DNA from: UBA961 sp014191195
GTDB taxonomy: Bacteria; Bacteroidota; Ignavibacteria; Kapaibacteriales; UBA961
Assembly (NCBI GenBank): GCA_964204605.1
Contig: OZ123195.1
Coordinates: 2,232,001-2,296,000 of the forward strand
Length of the DNA: 64,000 nt
Reading direction: 5' to 3'
In this document: piece after piece, positions 1 to 9,465 of the stretch
How positions within the stretch are numbered: the first letter of the stretch is position 1
Layout of the letters: every line of letters begins with the position of its first letter
Translations under genes and position numbers: made by a program
Notes under the pieces: model-generated
The model's database searches: none
Told to the model about the DNA's origin: nothing
What the model saw: the letters and a program-made list of their open reading frames with translations, nothing else

Positions 1-2688
1 TTTTCCAGCTTCTTGATTTAATCTTCTGGCCATTTCTGCATCATCAGAATTGATTGCTACAGTAACACCTTGTTCATGCATAATTCCTGAATTTTGAGGA
101 ATAGCATCAAAAACTTCAAATTTATAAGCCCACCAATCGGAAAAGCTAGAACCTCCAACTCCGTGTTCAGACATTTCCTTTGCTACTTTATACCCTTCTA
201 AAATATGCGTAAAGGTATTTATTTTAAATTTGAATTCCTCTGCTAATCTGATGAGCATAAGAATTTCACTTTGAACATAGGAATGGCAATGAATAAAACG
301 TTTAGAGCGAATGATTTCTAGCAAAATATCCAATTGTATATCTTTTCTAGGGGCAACTTTTATCCCAGGATTTGCATTGAAATCACTCCATGATTTTTCA
401 TATTCCAGGGCTGCTCTAAAGCCATCACGCATAATTTCTTCTACACCCATACGGGTTTGAGGGTAACGAGAAGAGAATTTATCTCCCCAATTAGCTTGTT
501 TAACGTTTTCACCCAATGCAAATTTAATAGTGCCAGGAAAATTCATTTTTAAATTATCTGCGTCTTCTCCCCAACGTAATTTTATTAATTGAAGTTGTCC
601 ACCAATCGGATTTGCAGAACCATGTAATAGATGGCTTGCGGTAACCCCACCGGCTAATTGACGATATATATTGATATCATCAGGTTGTAAAACATCTCCG
701 ATATGAACTTCTGCGGTAATTGCATGAGTGCCTTCGTTTAAACCTGATTCAATGGCAATATGAGAATGTTCATCTATGATACCAGGAGCAATATGCTTAT
801 CTGTAGCATCAATAATTGTATCTGCTTTTTGTGGTAAATCTTTACCTATGTTAACAATTTTTCCTTCGCTTATCAAGATATCACTATTCTTTAAAATTCC
901 ATCTTTTGCAGCAGTCCATATAGTAGCATTTCTAAATAATACTGTTTTTTGTTGGGGTTTTACTAAAAAACCAAATGGTTCATCTGGGCTCATAACTGGA
1001 AAAGACGGCTTTAAAAGTGCATTGTCTTTTTCTTCTGATTTTTTTTCTACATAAGAACTATCCCTAACTGCTGTCCAACCTATTTCTCTACCTGTAGGTA
1101 ATAATGCAGTCCCACGTGCATTTAAGGAATCCATAATGCCACTAAAACGTATAAGACCAAGGATATATAGTGAATCACCATTAAAACTAAACTGAACATT
1201 TTTACCAGAATTAGAGAATTTGACAGGTATCTTTAGAGAATCTTTATTTGCAGAGCATTCTGGAGATTCAGCTTTTCCGTTTATTATAAACTTAATTACA
1301 GGCATGGATTCTGCGATAAGCCTCCAATAACCTCGTATATCATTTTCGATAAAAGGACTAATAATATCTTCGTCGCCGGCTGTATATACAGAGCGAATTG
1401 TCCCTTTTTCAAAAATATTATCATCGGCAATAATAAGATTAGCCATTTTCCCCGGACTTATTGTACCTGCAATATCCTGAATTCCCCAAAGTTTTGCTGG
1501 GACAGTTGTTAGGGCCGCTAAAGCAGACTCACTTTTCAAGCCATATTTAATAGCCTTTCGGATATTCTTTAAGAATGCTGATTTATCTTTTAAGCCATAT
1601 GCAGTTAAACAAAATGGAATAGACACTGAATCTAATAATGCGGGATTTGCTGGTGCAGCATCCCAAGCTTTTAAATCAGACAAAGAAACAGCCGCTGCAT
1701 TTTGCAAAGTGCTAACATCTGGAACTGCGGGAAAATTTATTGGTAAAATAATAGTTGGTTTTACTGATTGAATTGAGCTTAGCCTACGATATTCTTTACC
1801 GCTTCCGTAATAAATACATTGCAATCCAAATTCATTTGCAATCTTTGATGCTCTCAACATTCCATGTTCATTACCGGCTTCGAATACAACAGGTATTTTT
1901 TTGCTAAGAACATTTGCTAAAGATTCTAATGTAAGATTGATTTCGATGCCTTGTTTTTTTGTTTGGCCATACCATTGGGCATCGTAAAAGGCTTGTCTTA
2001 TTAATGCGATACTTCCCATCAAAGAACTGGGATAAGCATTTCTAGAATTACCTTTTCTAAACGATAACCATTGGCTAATATCAGATTTCACGGTAATATC
2101 TGATGCTGCGCCACTTTTAGCCAGTACTATCGCTGAGCTTCCACGCATAATGCCATCCATAGAATTTACATGAGCCATTGTAAATCCATTTTTATGCATT
2201 TCTGTTGCAGTTTTATCATCTATGCCAACAAAAGAAGCTGCCCTGAACTCTGGTTTTATAGCTTCATTCCAATAAAAAGCACCTCGATTTAATGCTCCTG
2301 GTTTTTCTAATTCATCTTCGTCTTCAGTATTTCTTTTGGATGGAGCTGCACTCATTCCTGCATTAGAATAAGATTCGATAAATCCAGGGTATATCCATGC
2401 ACCCTTCATATTCTTGATAGTTGCTCCGCTAGGAATTGGAATTCCGATGCCAACAGACTCTATTTTTCTATTATGAATAATAATAGTTGCATTCTGAAGA
2501 ATCTTACCAGGTTCAGTTATAACAGTACACTGATGTAAAGCTATATACTGTATGTCTTTATTTCTTAAACCATCAATTTTTCGGCTTTGTTCAAATGGTT
2601 GAGCATATAAAAGAAATGAACTATAAGCAAAAAAGAATATTGATATTAGTAATAGTCTTTTGCCTGATACGATAAAAGGTACAATCAT
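1..2688 (-). CDS. Exported tandem amidohydrolase-family protein (3' end outside window)
   Basis: The frame is open from an ATG at 2688 to the window edge (896 codons), so the N-terminus is complete and the C-terminus is missing. A signal peptide precedes a YAQ site around residue 29. Two amidohydrolase-like (metal-dependent TIM-barrel) modules follow. The first keeps the flanking PGFIE loop but has SYSN where the HxH metal ligands belong, so it looks catalytically dead. The second has PGIIDEHSH (HxH), a later IHCHSY histidine pair and a INSDDAEMARR segment, as in active members such as imidazolonepropionase and dipeptidase relatives. The substrate cannot be read from the sequence; a periplasmic hydrolase of cyclic amides or peptides is an inference. 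It stands alone on minus, downstream of the tRNA terminator. Confidence 0.85.
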   Translation of the reverse strand, partial: MIVPFIVSGKRLLLISIFFFAYSSFLLYAQPFEQSRKIDGLRNKDIQYIALHQCTVITEPGKILQNATIIIHNRKIESVGIGIPIPSGATIKNMKGAWIYPGFIESYSNAGMSAAPSKRNTEDEDELEKPGALNRGAFYWNEAIKPEFRAASFVGIDDKTATEMHKNGFTMAHVNSMDGIMRGSSAIVLAKSGAASDITVKSDISQWLSFRKGNSRNAYPSSLMGSIALIRQAFYDAQWYGQTKKQGIEINLTLESLANVLSKKIPVVFEAGNEHGMLRASKIANEFGLQCIYYGSGKEYRRLSSIQSVKPTIILPINFPAVPDVSTLQNAAAVSLSDLKAWDAAPANPALLDSVSIPFCLTAYGLKDKSAFLKNIRKAIKYGLKSESALAALTTVPAKLWGIQDIAGTISPGKMANLIIADDNIFEKGTIRSVYTAGDEDIISPFIENDIRGYWRLIAESMPVIKFIINGKAESPECSANKDSLKIPVKFSNSGKNVQFSFNGDSLYILGLIRFSGIMDSLNARGTALLPTGREIGWTAVRDSSYVEKKSEEKDNALLKPSFPVMSPDEPFGFLVKPQQKTVLFRNATIWTAAKDGILKNSDILISEGKIVNIGKDLPQKADTIIDATDKHIAPGIIDEHSHIAIESGLNEGTHAITAEVHIGDVLQPDDINIYRQLAGGVTASHLLHGSANPIGGQLQLIKLRWGEDADNLKMNFPGTIKFALGENVKQANWGDKFSSRYPQTRMGVEEIMRDGFRAALEYEKSWSDFNANPGIKVAPRKDIQLDILLEIIRSKRFIHCHSYVQSEILMLIRLAEEFKFKINTFTHILEGYKVAKEMSEHGVGGSSFSDWWAYKFEVFDAIPQNSGIMHEQGVTVAINSDDAEMARRLNQEAGK

Positions 2689-2822
2689 TATCTACCCATA
2701 TGAAAAAGTTTCTTTAAATATATGTGCACAAATTAATAAAATCAATCAAATGGGTATGCACAAACGAAGTAATTGTCTAAAATTAGTCTATGAAGTAATT
2801 CAAATCATAATGTATCGTACAT

Positions 2823-2857
2823 AAAAAAACCTGCATCTTTTAGAAAGAAGCAGGTTT
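2823..2857 (-). terminator. Rho-independent terminator of the tRNA-Ala/Asp unit
   Basis: An 8-bp stem (2827-2834 with 2850-2857) carries an inner 5-bp extension. On the minus strand it is followed by seven T (complement of 2823-2829). It lies 9 nt after the tRNA-Asp 3' end. Confidence 0.85.
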
Positions 2858-2865
2858 GATTGCTG

Positions 2866-2939
2866 CGGGACCGACGAGACTTGAACTCGCGACCTCTGCC
2901 TTGACAGGGCAGCGCTCTAACCAGCTGAGCTACGATCCC
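2866..2939 (-). tRNA. tRNA-Asp(GTC)
   Basis: A 74-nt cloverleaf on minus. The 7-bp acceptor (GGGATCG with CGGTCCC) includes a T·G pair. The D-stem is GCTC/GAGC, and the anticodon stem CTGCC/GGCAG encloses GTC. The discriminator is G73, as expected for Asp, and CCA is not encoded. It is co-transcribed with tRNA-Ala, 26 nt apart. Confidence 0.95.
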
Positions 2940-2965
2940 GGACAAAAATTATGTGCAATTTAGTG

Positions 2966-3038
<73 letters not shown>

Positions 3039-3055
3039 GCTCAAAAAGCGGAATC

Positions 3056-3086
3056 CAAAACTATGGTAATTTTATGAAAATCCAAA
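3056..3086 (-). promoter_or_regulatory. Bacteroidetes sigma-A promoter of tRNA-Ala/Asp
   Basis: On minus: TTTG (3086-3083), exactly 19 nt, then TAGTTTTG (3063-3056). This is a perfect match to the TTTG-N19-TAnnTTTG consensus. The expected start is about 11 nt before mature tRNA-Ala. Confidence 0.85.
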
Positions 3087-3274
3087 TTTAATTTATAAAA
3101 ATTTGAAATTAAATATTGAATGTACAATTAACAAAGAAAGTAAAAGAAGTGGATTACTTTTTGATTAGATTTGCTTTAGAGTAACTTAGATAGTGTTTTA
3201 CTAAAATATTATTCACAATTGGAACTGATTGGAATAAATGAAGAATACTTCATTATTTCATAAGTTTAAACTAT

Positions 3275-4369
3275 ATGCTATTATCAATAGCAATTCTAAT
3301 TTTTTTATTCGTTTTTATAACGATAAATGCATTAATAAGGTCATCATTATCCGAATTATCACCTGCTTTTTTAGATGCATATGAAGCTATTAAGCCAGAA
3401 AGGGCAAAATATTTAATTTCTTTAAGGTCTACAAAGTCTGCAACTGTTAGGATGACTTTGCTTATAACGGATGCTTTTTTATTATTGGGGATAGGTTCAT
3501 TGATTTTTGTGATTACAAGCAAAACATCAATTCCATTTCTTTCCGAAATTTCTTCTTTGTTTTTTGCTTTGATGTTTGTTGTTCTTTTAAAGACAATTGG
3601 TTCTGCTATAGGAGAAAGATCAGCCGAAAAGCTTACTGGCTTTACTTTTTATATTGTTAAATTTTCAAGTGCTTTATTATTTCCAATTACTTTACTGTTA
3701 GTAAGATTTGCTGAAATTCTTAATCCGCCACCTTCTGGTTTAGAGCAAAGAGAAGAATTTGATGCATTGGTAGATACTGCCCGTGAAGAAGGAACATTAG
3801 ATGATGGTGAATATCGGATTTTTAAAAGCATCATGAATTTCAGTGAAATTCGGGTAGCAGATATAATGACACCAAGATCTGTAGTTTTTAGCTGCACATC
3901 AGATAAAACTGTTGCAGAAGTTGCTTTGATGCCTGAATTGTTAATGTATTCTAGATTTCCAGTGTGGGAAGGTGATTCTATAGATGGTGTTATTGGATAT
4001 GCTTTAACAAAAGATGTTTTAAGGGCTGCTTTAGATGGCCGCAGAAGTAGAACATTAGATAAATTAGTTCGCGAAGTATATTATATTCCTGATAATGCTT
4101 CTTTAGAAAAAACATTAGAACAATTTTTACAACGTAGGCAACATCTTTTTGTAGTGGTTGATGAATATGGGGGAATAGAGGGATTGATTACTATGGAAGA
4201 TGTTCTAGAAACTATGTTAGGTACAGAAATTGTTGATGAAGCTGATAGAGTTGTAGATTTAAGGGCTTTAGCAAAGTCTAGACGTGATAAACGTGTTTCT
4301 GAATATCAATCTCATGGACAATATCACAAGCAAGAACAAGAATCTGAAGATACTAATGTAGAAGAATAA
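3275..4369 (+). CDS. CNNM/DUF21 membrane protein with CBS pair
   Basis: A 364-residue protein. The N-terminal CNNM (DUF21) part spans about residues 1-150, with a first hydrophobic helix at the very start and three more near 60-82, 88-108 and 120-145. A CBS pair follows from about residue 190 (starting at MTPRS) to about 320, ending in the family's TEIVDE motif. The family is implicated in divalent cation (Mg/Co) homeostasis and is also called hemolysin-like; Bacteroidetes GldE is related. The C-terminal CorC/HlyC domain is absent and replaced by a short polar tail, as in shorter subfamily members. The HYC_CC_PP gene starts 2 nt after the stop, so the two are probably co-transcribed. A TAnnTTTG element at 3166-3173 may be part of its promoter. 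Confidence 0.85.
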   Translation: MLLSIAILIFLFVFITINALIRSSLSELSPAFLDAYEAIKPERAKYLISLRSTKSATVRMTLLITDAFLLLGIGSLIFVITSKTSIPFLSEISSLFFALMFVVLLKTIGSAIGERSAEKLTGFTFYIVKFSSALLFPITLLLVRFAEILNPPPSGLEQREEFDALVDTAREEGTLDDGEYRIFKSIMNFSEIRVADIMTPRSVVFSCTSDKTVAEVALMPELLMYSRFPVWEGDSIDGVIGYALTKDVLRAALDGRRSRTLDKLVREVYYIPDNASLEKTLEQFLQRRQHLFVVVDEYGGIEGLITMEDVLETMLGTEIVDEADRVVDLRALAKSRRDKRVSEYQSHGQYHKQEQESEDTNVEE

Positions 4370-4371
4370 TT

Positions 4372-4776
4372 GTGCTAAAAAAACTACTTATATTGAATCT
4401 ATTATTTTGCGTGCTTGCTGGAATCAGTCAGGTACACATAGTAATTCATTTTTGTTGTGGCGAACCTGAATCTTATTCTTTGTTTAATAGGTTTGCTGAA
4501 TCTTGCTGTGATGATCATTCAGAGTCCCAATTATCTATTTCTACTCTAGATTGCTGTTCCAATCTTACATTATTTCTGAAATCTGATCAAGTTACTGTTC
4601 TAACACATACATCAGATTTACTAAGGGAAATCACTACTTATTGCGCATTATCATATTCTTATTTGTCTACATATTCGAATATAAACTCAAAATACTTATT
4701 TGATTTTCATCATTTACCGAAAACTACACCTCCGCTTTTACGAACACAATCATTATTGTGCGTGCTGCTCATTTAA
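4372..4776 (+). CDS. HYC_CC_PP family small secreted protein
   Basis: A 134-residue protein with a GTG start 2 nt after the CNNM gene's stop. It has an N-terminal hydrophobic signal or anchor segment and three cysteine pairs (residues 28-29, 45-46, 61-62). A PP pair (120-121) sits near a hydrophobic C-terminus. Cys-rich small proteins of this layout are encoded directly upstream of TonB-dependent receptors in many Bacteroidetes. The presence of that receptor immediately downstream supports the assignment. The paired cysteines and nearby histidines suggest metal (copper-type) handling, but this is inference. The molecular function is unproven. Confidence 0.7.
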   Translation: MLKKLLILNLLFCVLAGISQVHIVIHFCCGEPESYSLFNRFAESCCDDHSESQLSISTLDCCSNLTLFLKSDQVTVLTHTSDLLREITTYCALSYSYLSTYSNINSKYLFDFHHLPKTTPPLLRTQSLLCVLLI

Positions 4777-4856
4777 CTTCAATTCATCTTTTCGAATTGG
4801 GACAGTCTTATCTGCCATGTAGAGCAGATTTTTCTTCACATAAAAGGATGAATTAC

Positions 4857-7076
4857 ATGAAAAGTATTTGTAATAATCGCATATATAGAATGATTATATG
4901 TATAGTTTTAGGAACTATACTTCATTGTATACATGTGCATGCACAAACATTAGTTATATATGTTTTTGATATAGATAATGGACAAAAACCTTTGCAGAAT
5001 GCTTCTGCTTATTGGATTGGTTCTAGTAAAGGTATGATTAGTGATAAAAATGGAATGATTAGTCTTAAAAAGAGAGAAAATGATTCATTGCTCATCGTAT
5101 CATTAATTGGATATAAAAAAGACACAGTTCTCATCACTAAAGATTCTGATACTATTCAAGTATTATTAAAACAAGATTTAGTGCTTGAGAATATAATAGT
5201 TGAGGATAAATCATTATCAACAATTACCAAAGCAGAAGTTAGAACCGAAAGAATTTCATCGTCAAAATTAAGGGAATCTGCTTGCTGTTCTTTAGCGGAA
5301 TCTTTCGAAAGAAGCCCTTCTGTAGAAGTATCGTATAGTGATGCAGCTACAGGTTCTAAATATATTCAATTATTGGGTTTACGCGGTATGTATACCCAAC
5401 AATTACAAGAAGCAGTACCAGGTTTTAGAGGCCTAGCTTTGCCTTTTGCTATGGATTATGTGCCAGGTGCATTTTTGGAGTCAATCAGTATTTCTAAAGG
5501 CGCTGCATCTGTATTAAATGGATATGAGGGTATAGCAGGGCAAATAAATATTGAATATATCAAGCCTTTTAATAGTCCTTCTTTATTTGTAAATGCTTAT
5601 ATAAATCAAATGCAACGCTATGAAGTTAATATTGCTTCTGCTTCAGAAATTGCAAAAGGATGGGATTTTCTATTAATGACTCATGGCAGAATATTTAATC
5701 ATGAAATAGATGGAAATCAAGATGGTTATATTGATATGCCACTATTTAAGCAGGGTAATATTGCTTTTAAAATTGAACATAGCACTGCAAATACAGAATT
5801 TCAGCTTTTTGTTAAGGGATTATTAGATAATTATAAAGGTGGCATGACAGGGCAACATTCTCATGCTGTTCATAATTCAGATACTTTGTTTATGTCTGAA
5901 ACTTCTACACAAAGAGGTGAGTTCTTTTCTAAGCTTGGATTTATGGAATTAGATTATTCATTTGCAAAGTCTATTGCTTTTCAAATTTCTGGATCTGTGC
6001 ATTCTATGGTATCTACTATTGGACAAAAAAAATACAATGGAGACGAACAAAGCTTTATAGTAAAAGGAATAGCTGTCCAAGATTTTGATGATCATACCTT
6101 GCGTTATGGTATCAGCTTTTTATATGATAATTATACCGAACAATTTATGAATTCAGATAGATTGAGAACAGAATATGTGCCGGGTATATTTGCAGAAAAT
6201 ACATTTAGCCCTCATTCATCATTTAGTTTGGTTACAGGATTAAGAGCAGATTTTCATAATCTTTATGGAATGATTATTACTCCTCGTATCCATGTAAAAT
6301 ATAGTATTGACGAACAGCTACAATTACGTGCTTCTGCTGGCTCAGGCATGCGAGTTTCTAATCCAATTACAGATAATCTTTCCGCTTTTGTAAGTAATAG
6401 AATAGTTGCAATTGATTCTGTATTACATCCAGAGAAAGCTTGGAATTATGGTGGTTCTATTACATATACTACATCCTTTTTTACAATGCCTATTACACTT
6501 GATGCAGAAGTATATAGAACTCAATTTTCAAATCAAGTAATAACAGATTTTGACAGAAGTGCAAGAATTATTGCTGTGGTAAATGATAGTACGTCTTATG
6601 CACAAAGTGCTATGCTTCAAATTGAATGTAGCCCTTGGCAAAATTCATCGTTAACATTGGCTTGGCGATATAATGATGTTTGGTTAACAACAAATGCTAA
6701 ACAACAAAGAAAAGCAATGCTTAGTCCGCATAGAGTATTATCTACACTTTCACAAAATTTCTTTGATAATGCTTTTCAAGTTGATTTTACCGCAGTTTGG
6801 AATAGTTCAGGACGTATTTCATCAACAAAAGATAATCCGGATTATCTAAGATTTTCAGATTCTTATCCAGATTTCAGTAGATTTTCTATTCAGTGTACCT
6901 ATAAATCATCCACATTTGATGTGTATGCAGGAATTGAAAATATCACAAATACTTTGCAATCTAAGGTTGTTATAGATGGTATGAATCCCCAAAGTGAATA
7001 TTTTGATGCATCACTTGTGTGGGGTCCTTTAGATAATAGAACTATTTATTGTGGTATAAGAATGCAAATTCCTTAA
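4857..7076 (+). CDS. TonB-dependent outer-membrane receptor
   Basis: A 739-residue protein. An upstream extension of the frame to 4758 exists, but AAAGGA at 4843-4848 places the start at the ATG at 4857, giving a normal signal peptide ending HVHAQ. A carboxypeptidase-regulatory-like domain spans about residues 28-110. The plug domain contains RESACCSLAESFE and a GLRGMY segment, typical of the Bacteroidetes subgroup found next to HYC_CC_PP proteins. The C-terminal two thirds form the beta-barrel. A His-containing GQHSHAVHN stretch lies in a predicted loop. It imports a ligand across the outer membrane using TonB-ExbBD energy; a metal complex is likely from context but not shown. Confidence 0.9.
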   Translation: MKSICNNRIYRMIICIVLGTILHCIHVHAQTLVIYVFDIDNGQKPLQNASAYWIGSSKGMISDKNGMISLKKRENDSLLIVSLIGYKKDTVLITKDSDTIQVLLKQDLVLENIIVEDKSLSTITKAEVRTERISSSKLRESACCSLAESFERSPSVEVSYSDAATGSKYIQLLGLRGMYTQQLQEAVPGFRGLALPFAMDYVPGAFLESISISKGAASVLNGYEGIAGQINIEYIKPFNSPSLFVNAYINQMQRYEVNIASASEIAKGWDFLLMTHGRIFNHEIDGNQDGYIDMPLFKQGNIAFKIEHSTANTEFQLFVKGLLDNYKGGMTGQHSHAVHNSDTLFMSETSTQRGEFFSKLGFMELDYSFAKSIAFQISGSVHSMVSTIGQKKYNGDEQSFIVKGIAVQDFDDHTLRYGISFLYDNYTEQFMNSDRLRTEYVPGIFAENTFSPHSSFSLVTGLRADFHNLYGMIITPRIHVKYSIDEQLQLRASAGSGMRVSNPITDNLSAFVSNRIVAIDSVLHPEKAWNYGGSITYTTSFFTMPITLDAEVYRTQFSNQVITDFDRSARIIAVVNDSTSYAQSAMLQIECSPWQNSSLTLAWRYNDVWLTTNAKQQRKAMLSPHRVLSTLSQNFFDNAFQVDFTAVWNSSGRISSTKDNPDYLRFSDSYPDFSRFSIQCTYKSSTFDVYAGIENITNTLQSKVVIDGMNPQSEYFDASLVWGPLDNRTIYCGIRMQIP

Positions 7077-7165
7077 CTAAAATTCGATAGCTGAATGTTA
7101 GCATTTGATAGGTAAAAGTTAGATTTTTACAGTAAAGCATTTAATAATTAAAGAAGATTATATCT

Positions 7166-7816
7166 ATGTTTACAGGCCTTATCGAAGAAACAGGTACAAT
7201 TATTAGTACTGAGATACGAGGCACTTCACGTCGTATAAGAATAAAAGCTCAAAAAGTTCTTCAAGATATTTCTGTTGATGATTCAATTTCTGTAAATGGT
7301 GCATGCCAAACTGTTGTAAAATGTACTTCTCATGATTTTGAAGTTGATAGTGTTCAAGAAACATTATTAAAAACAACATTGGGTTCCTTAAAGGCAGGTG
7401 ATAGTATAAATCTTGAAAGGGCTATGATAGTAGGTGGAAGATTAGGCGGACATATCGTACAAGGACATGTAGATTGTATTGCCAAAGTTGCAAATGTCTC
7501 AATTGTTGATGGTGGCGGTTGGCAATTATGGATAGAATTTCCAGCCCAATATCAAAAGTATATTGTTCCAGTAGGTTCGGTATGTATCAATGGAGTTAGT
7601 TTAACTGTAGCAAGAGTTCACAATAATAGTTTTATGTCTGCGATTATTCCTCACACGCTTTCTAATACTACAATTGGATTATTGAAAGTTCAGATGACAG
7701 TAAATATAGAGTTTGATATTCTTGCCAAATATATAGAGAATATGATGCATTTTTCTCATAATGATAAAGCTGAGAAGCCTTCAACTCTTAATCAATATTT
7801 AGATCAGCCATTGTAA
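7166..7816 (+). CDS. ribE: Riboflavin synthase alpha chain
   Basis: A 216-residue cytosolic enzyme that dismutates two 6,7-dimethyl-8-ribityllumazines to riboflavin plus a pyrimidine. The start MFTGLIEETG is the invariant N-terminus of the family. Two lumazine-binding repeats follow (about 1-95 and 96-190), the second beginning with GGHIVQGHVD and containing CINGVSLTVA. The length is normal, with a short polar tail. It ends 11 nt before bshC and probably shares its transcript. No FMN riboswitch is visible in the 89 nt upstream. Confidence 0.97.
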   Translation: MFTGLIEETGTIISTEIRGTSRRIRIKAQKVLQDISVDDSISVNGACQTVVKCTSHDFEVDSVQETLLKTTLGSLKAGDSINLERAMIVGGRLGGHIVQGHVDCIAKVANVSIVDGGGWQLWIEFPAQYQKYIVPVGSVCINGVSLTVARVHNNSFMSAIIPHTLSNTTIGLLKVQMTVNIEFDILAKYIENMMHFSHNDKAEKPSTLNQYLDQPL

Positions 7817-7827
7817 TTAGGTTTTTT

Positions 7828-9465
7828 ATGCTTTCATATTCTGATATTCCTGGTTTTAGTAAAATCTTTTCTGAATTATGCTCTGATTCTGATATTGCTT
7901 CTCAAGTGTTTTCATCTAATAAAAAGCTAGAAGATATTAACTGGAGGAATGCAATTATTAATAAACAACAATATGCTGACTATACGGTAGAAATTATTCG
8001 TAAAACAATGCATCATGTTGAGTTAACAGAACTTCAGCAGCATAATTTGTTATTATTAGAACAGAAAAAAGCAGGGATCATCATTACCGGACAACAAGTC
8101 GGCTTTTTGGGTGGGCCTTTATATTCAATTCTTAAAGCATGTTCTGCAATCTCTGCGGCTACTCAGTATTCTAAAGATGCATGCAAGATTATTCCTATGT
8201 TTTGGATTGAAGATAATGATCATGATGCTCTGGAGGCTGGATCTATAAGCATTTTACAAGCAGATCATAATATTCAAGATATAGCAATATCACATCATAT
8301 ATTGTCTAATAATCATCAAGCAGTAGCAGATTTGCACATTGATGCTAGTGTCGATGAAATTTTTGACCAGATATCCCAAACATTACCTGATTCATTATAT
8401 AAAGATGACTTAATGCAGGAGTTGCGATCTATATATAAAAGCGGTATAGATTGGACATCTGCATTTGTTTCTTTTATGCATAATCGATTAGGACATTATG
8501 GAATATTGTTTTTCTCTGCTTCTGAAGCTAGAAAAACCGGGATTTTTGCTGATATTATTTCTCATGAATGTAAGCATCCTGGACATCTAAAAACTATTGT
8601 TGAACATCAAAATGCTGTTTTAAAAGAATATGGAATTGATCCACAAGCAAATGCTTCTGAGATAAATGTATTTTTCCATAAAGATAATAATCGCATGAAG
8701 ATTCATATGCCAAATCAATCGAAAAATGAAGTTGATATTGGTGATGTGAGTTTAACTATAGATGAATTGCAGAACTATCTGTTTGTTCATAAAGATTCAT
8801 GTTCTCCTTCTGTATTATTAAGGCCAATTGTTCAAGATGCAATTCTACCAGTTATAGCAACTATTGTTGGCCCAGGAGAGGCGGGTTATATGGCCCAATT
8901 AGATCCAGTATATAAGGAATTTGGAATAGAACGATCTGCAATTTTGCCACGTCATAGTGTATATTGTATTACTCCTTCACTAGAACGATTTTTTGAAAAA
9001 AATTCTCTTAATTCTTCATTTTTCATGAAATCATGGAATGATATAGAACATGCACTTATGACAAGATTTTTTTCGGATGATCAAGAATCTTTATTGTTTG
9101 ATTCTATACATAGTAGTATTGCAGAACATATCGAAAGGCTTAATCAATATGTTGAAGGAATTGATAAGAATCTGATTGGTAGTGTAGCAGCTGCTGAACA
9201 TGCTATCGAAAAACAAATTGATATTATGAGAAAAAAGGTAGTCTCTTCTAAAAAGAAGCAAAATGAATTGCTATTTCAAAAAGGGAAAGAAGCTATGAAT
9301 TGGATATACCCAAAAGGTAAACATCAGGAAAGAGTAATAAGTAGTATAAGTTTTGAGAATAAAATAGGAAGTAAAGCATTTATTTCTGCTATTATGGATA
9401 TAGCTTATCAAAAACCATATCAACAGTATAAAGTAGCATTAAAACTCAATGATGTTAATGTCTAA
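7828..9465 (+). CDS. bshC: Bacillithiol biosynthesis cysteine-adding enzyme
   Basis: A 545-residue protein. The segment ITGQQVGFLGGPLYSILK is the family hallmark, followed by a conserved FWIEDNDHD. A C-terminal coiled coil lies around residues 440-490. BshC joins cysteine to glucosaminyl-malate in the last step of bacillithiol synthesis, so this organism probably uses bacillithiol as its low-molecular-weight thiol. It follows ribE by 11 nt. Its last 4 bases overlap the end of the convergent polyprenyl synthase gene. bshA and bshB are not in the window. Confidence 0.95.
   Translation: MLSYSDIPGFSKIFSELCSDSDIASQVFSSNKKLEDINWRNAIINKQQYADYTVEIIRKTMHHVELTELQQHNLLLLEQKKAGIIITGQQVGFLGGPLYSILKACSAISAATQYSKDACKIIPMFWIEDNDHDALEAGSISILQADHNIQDIAISHHILSNNHQAVADLHIDASVDEIFDQISQTLPDSLYKDDLMQELRSIYKSGIDWTSAFVSFMHNRLGHYGILFFSASEARKTGIFADIISHECKHPGHLKTIVEHQNAVLKEYGIDPQANASEINVFFHKDNNRMKIHMPNQSKNEVDIGDVSLTIDELQNYLFVHKDSCSPSVLLRPIVQDAILPVIATIVGPGEAGYMAQLDPVYKEFGIERSAILPRHSVYCITPSLERFFEKNSLNSSFFMKSWNDIEHALMTRFFSDDQESLLFDSIHSSIAEHIERLNQYVEGIDKNLIGSVAAAEHAIEKQIDIMRKKVVSSKKKQNELLFQKGKEAMNWIYPKGKHQERVISSISFENKIGSKAFISAIMDIAYQKPYQQYKVALKLNDVNV

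Noticed and set aside
776..1054. A 92-codon plus-strand frame
   Set aside because: It lies on the antisense of the tandem amidohydrolase, whose frame is clearly protein-like and continuous.
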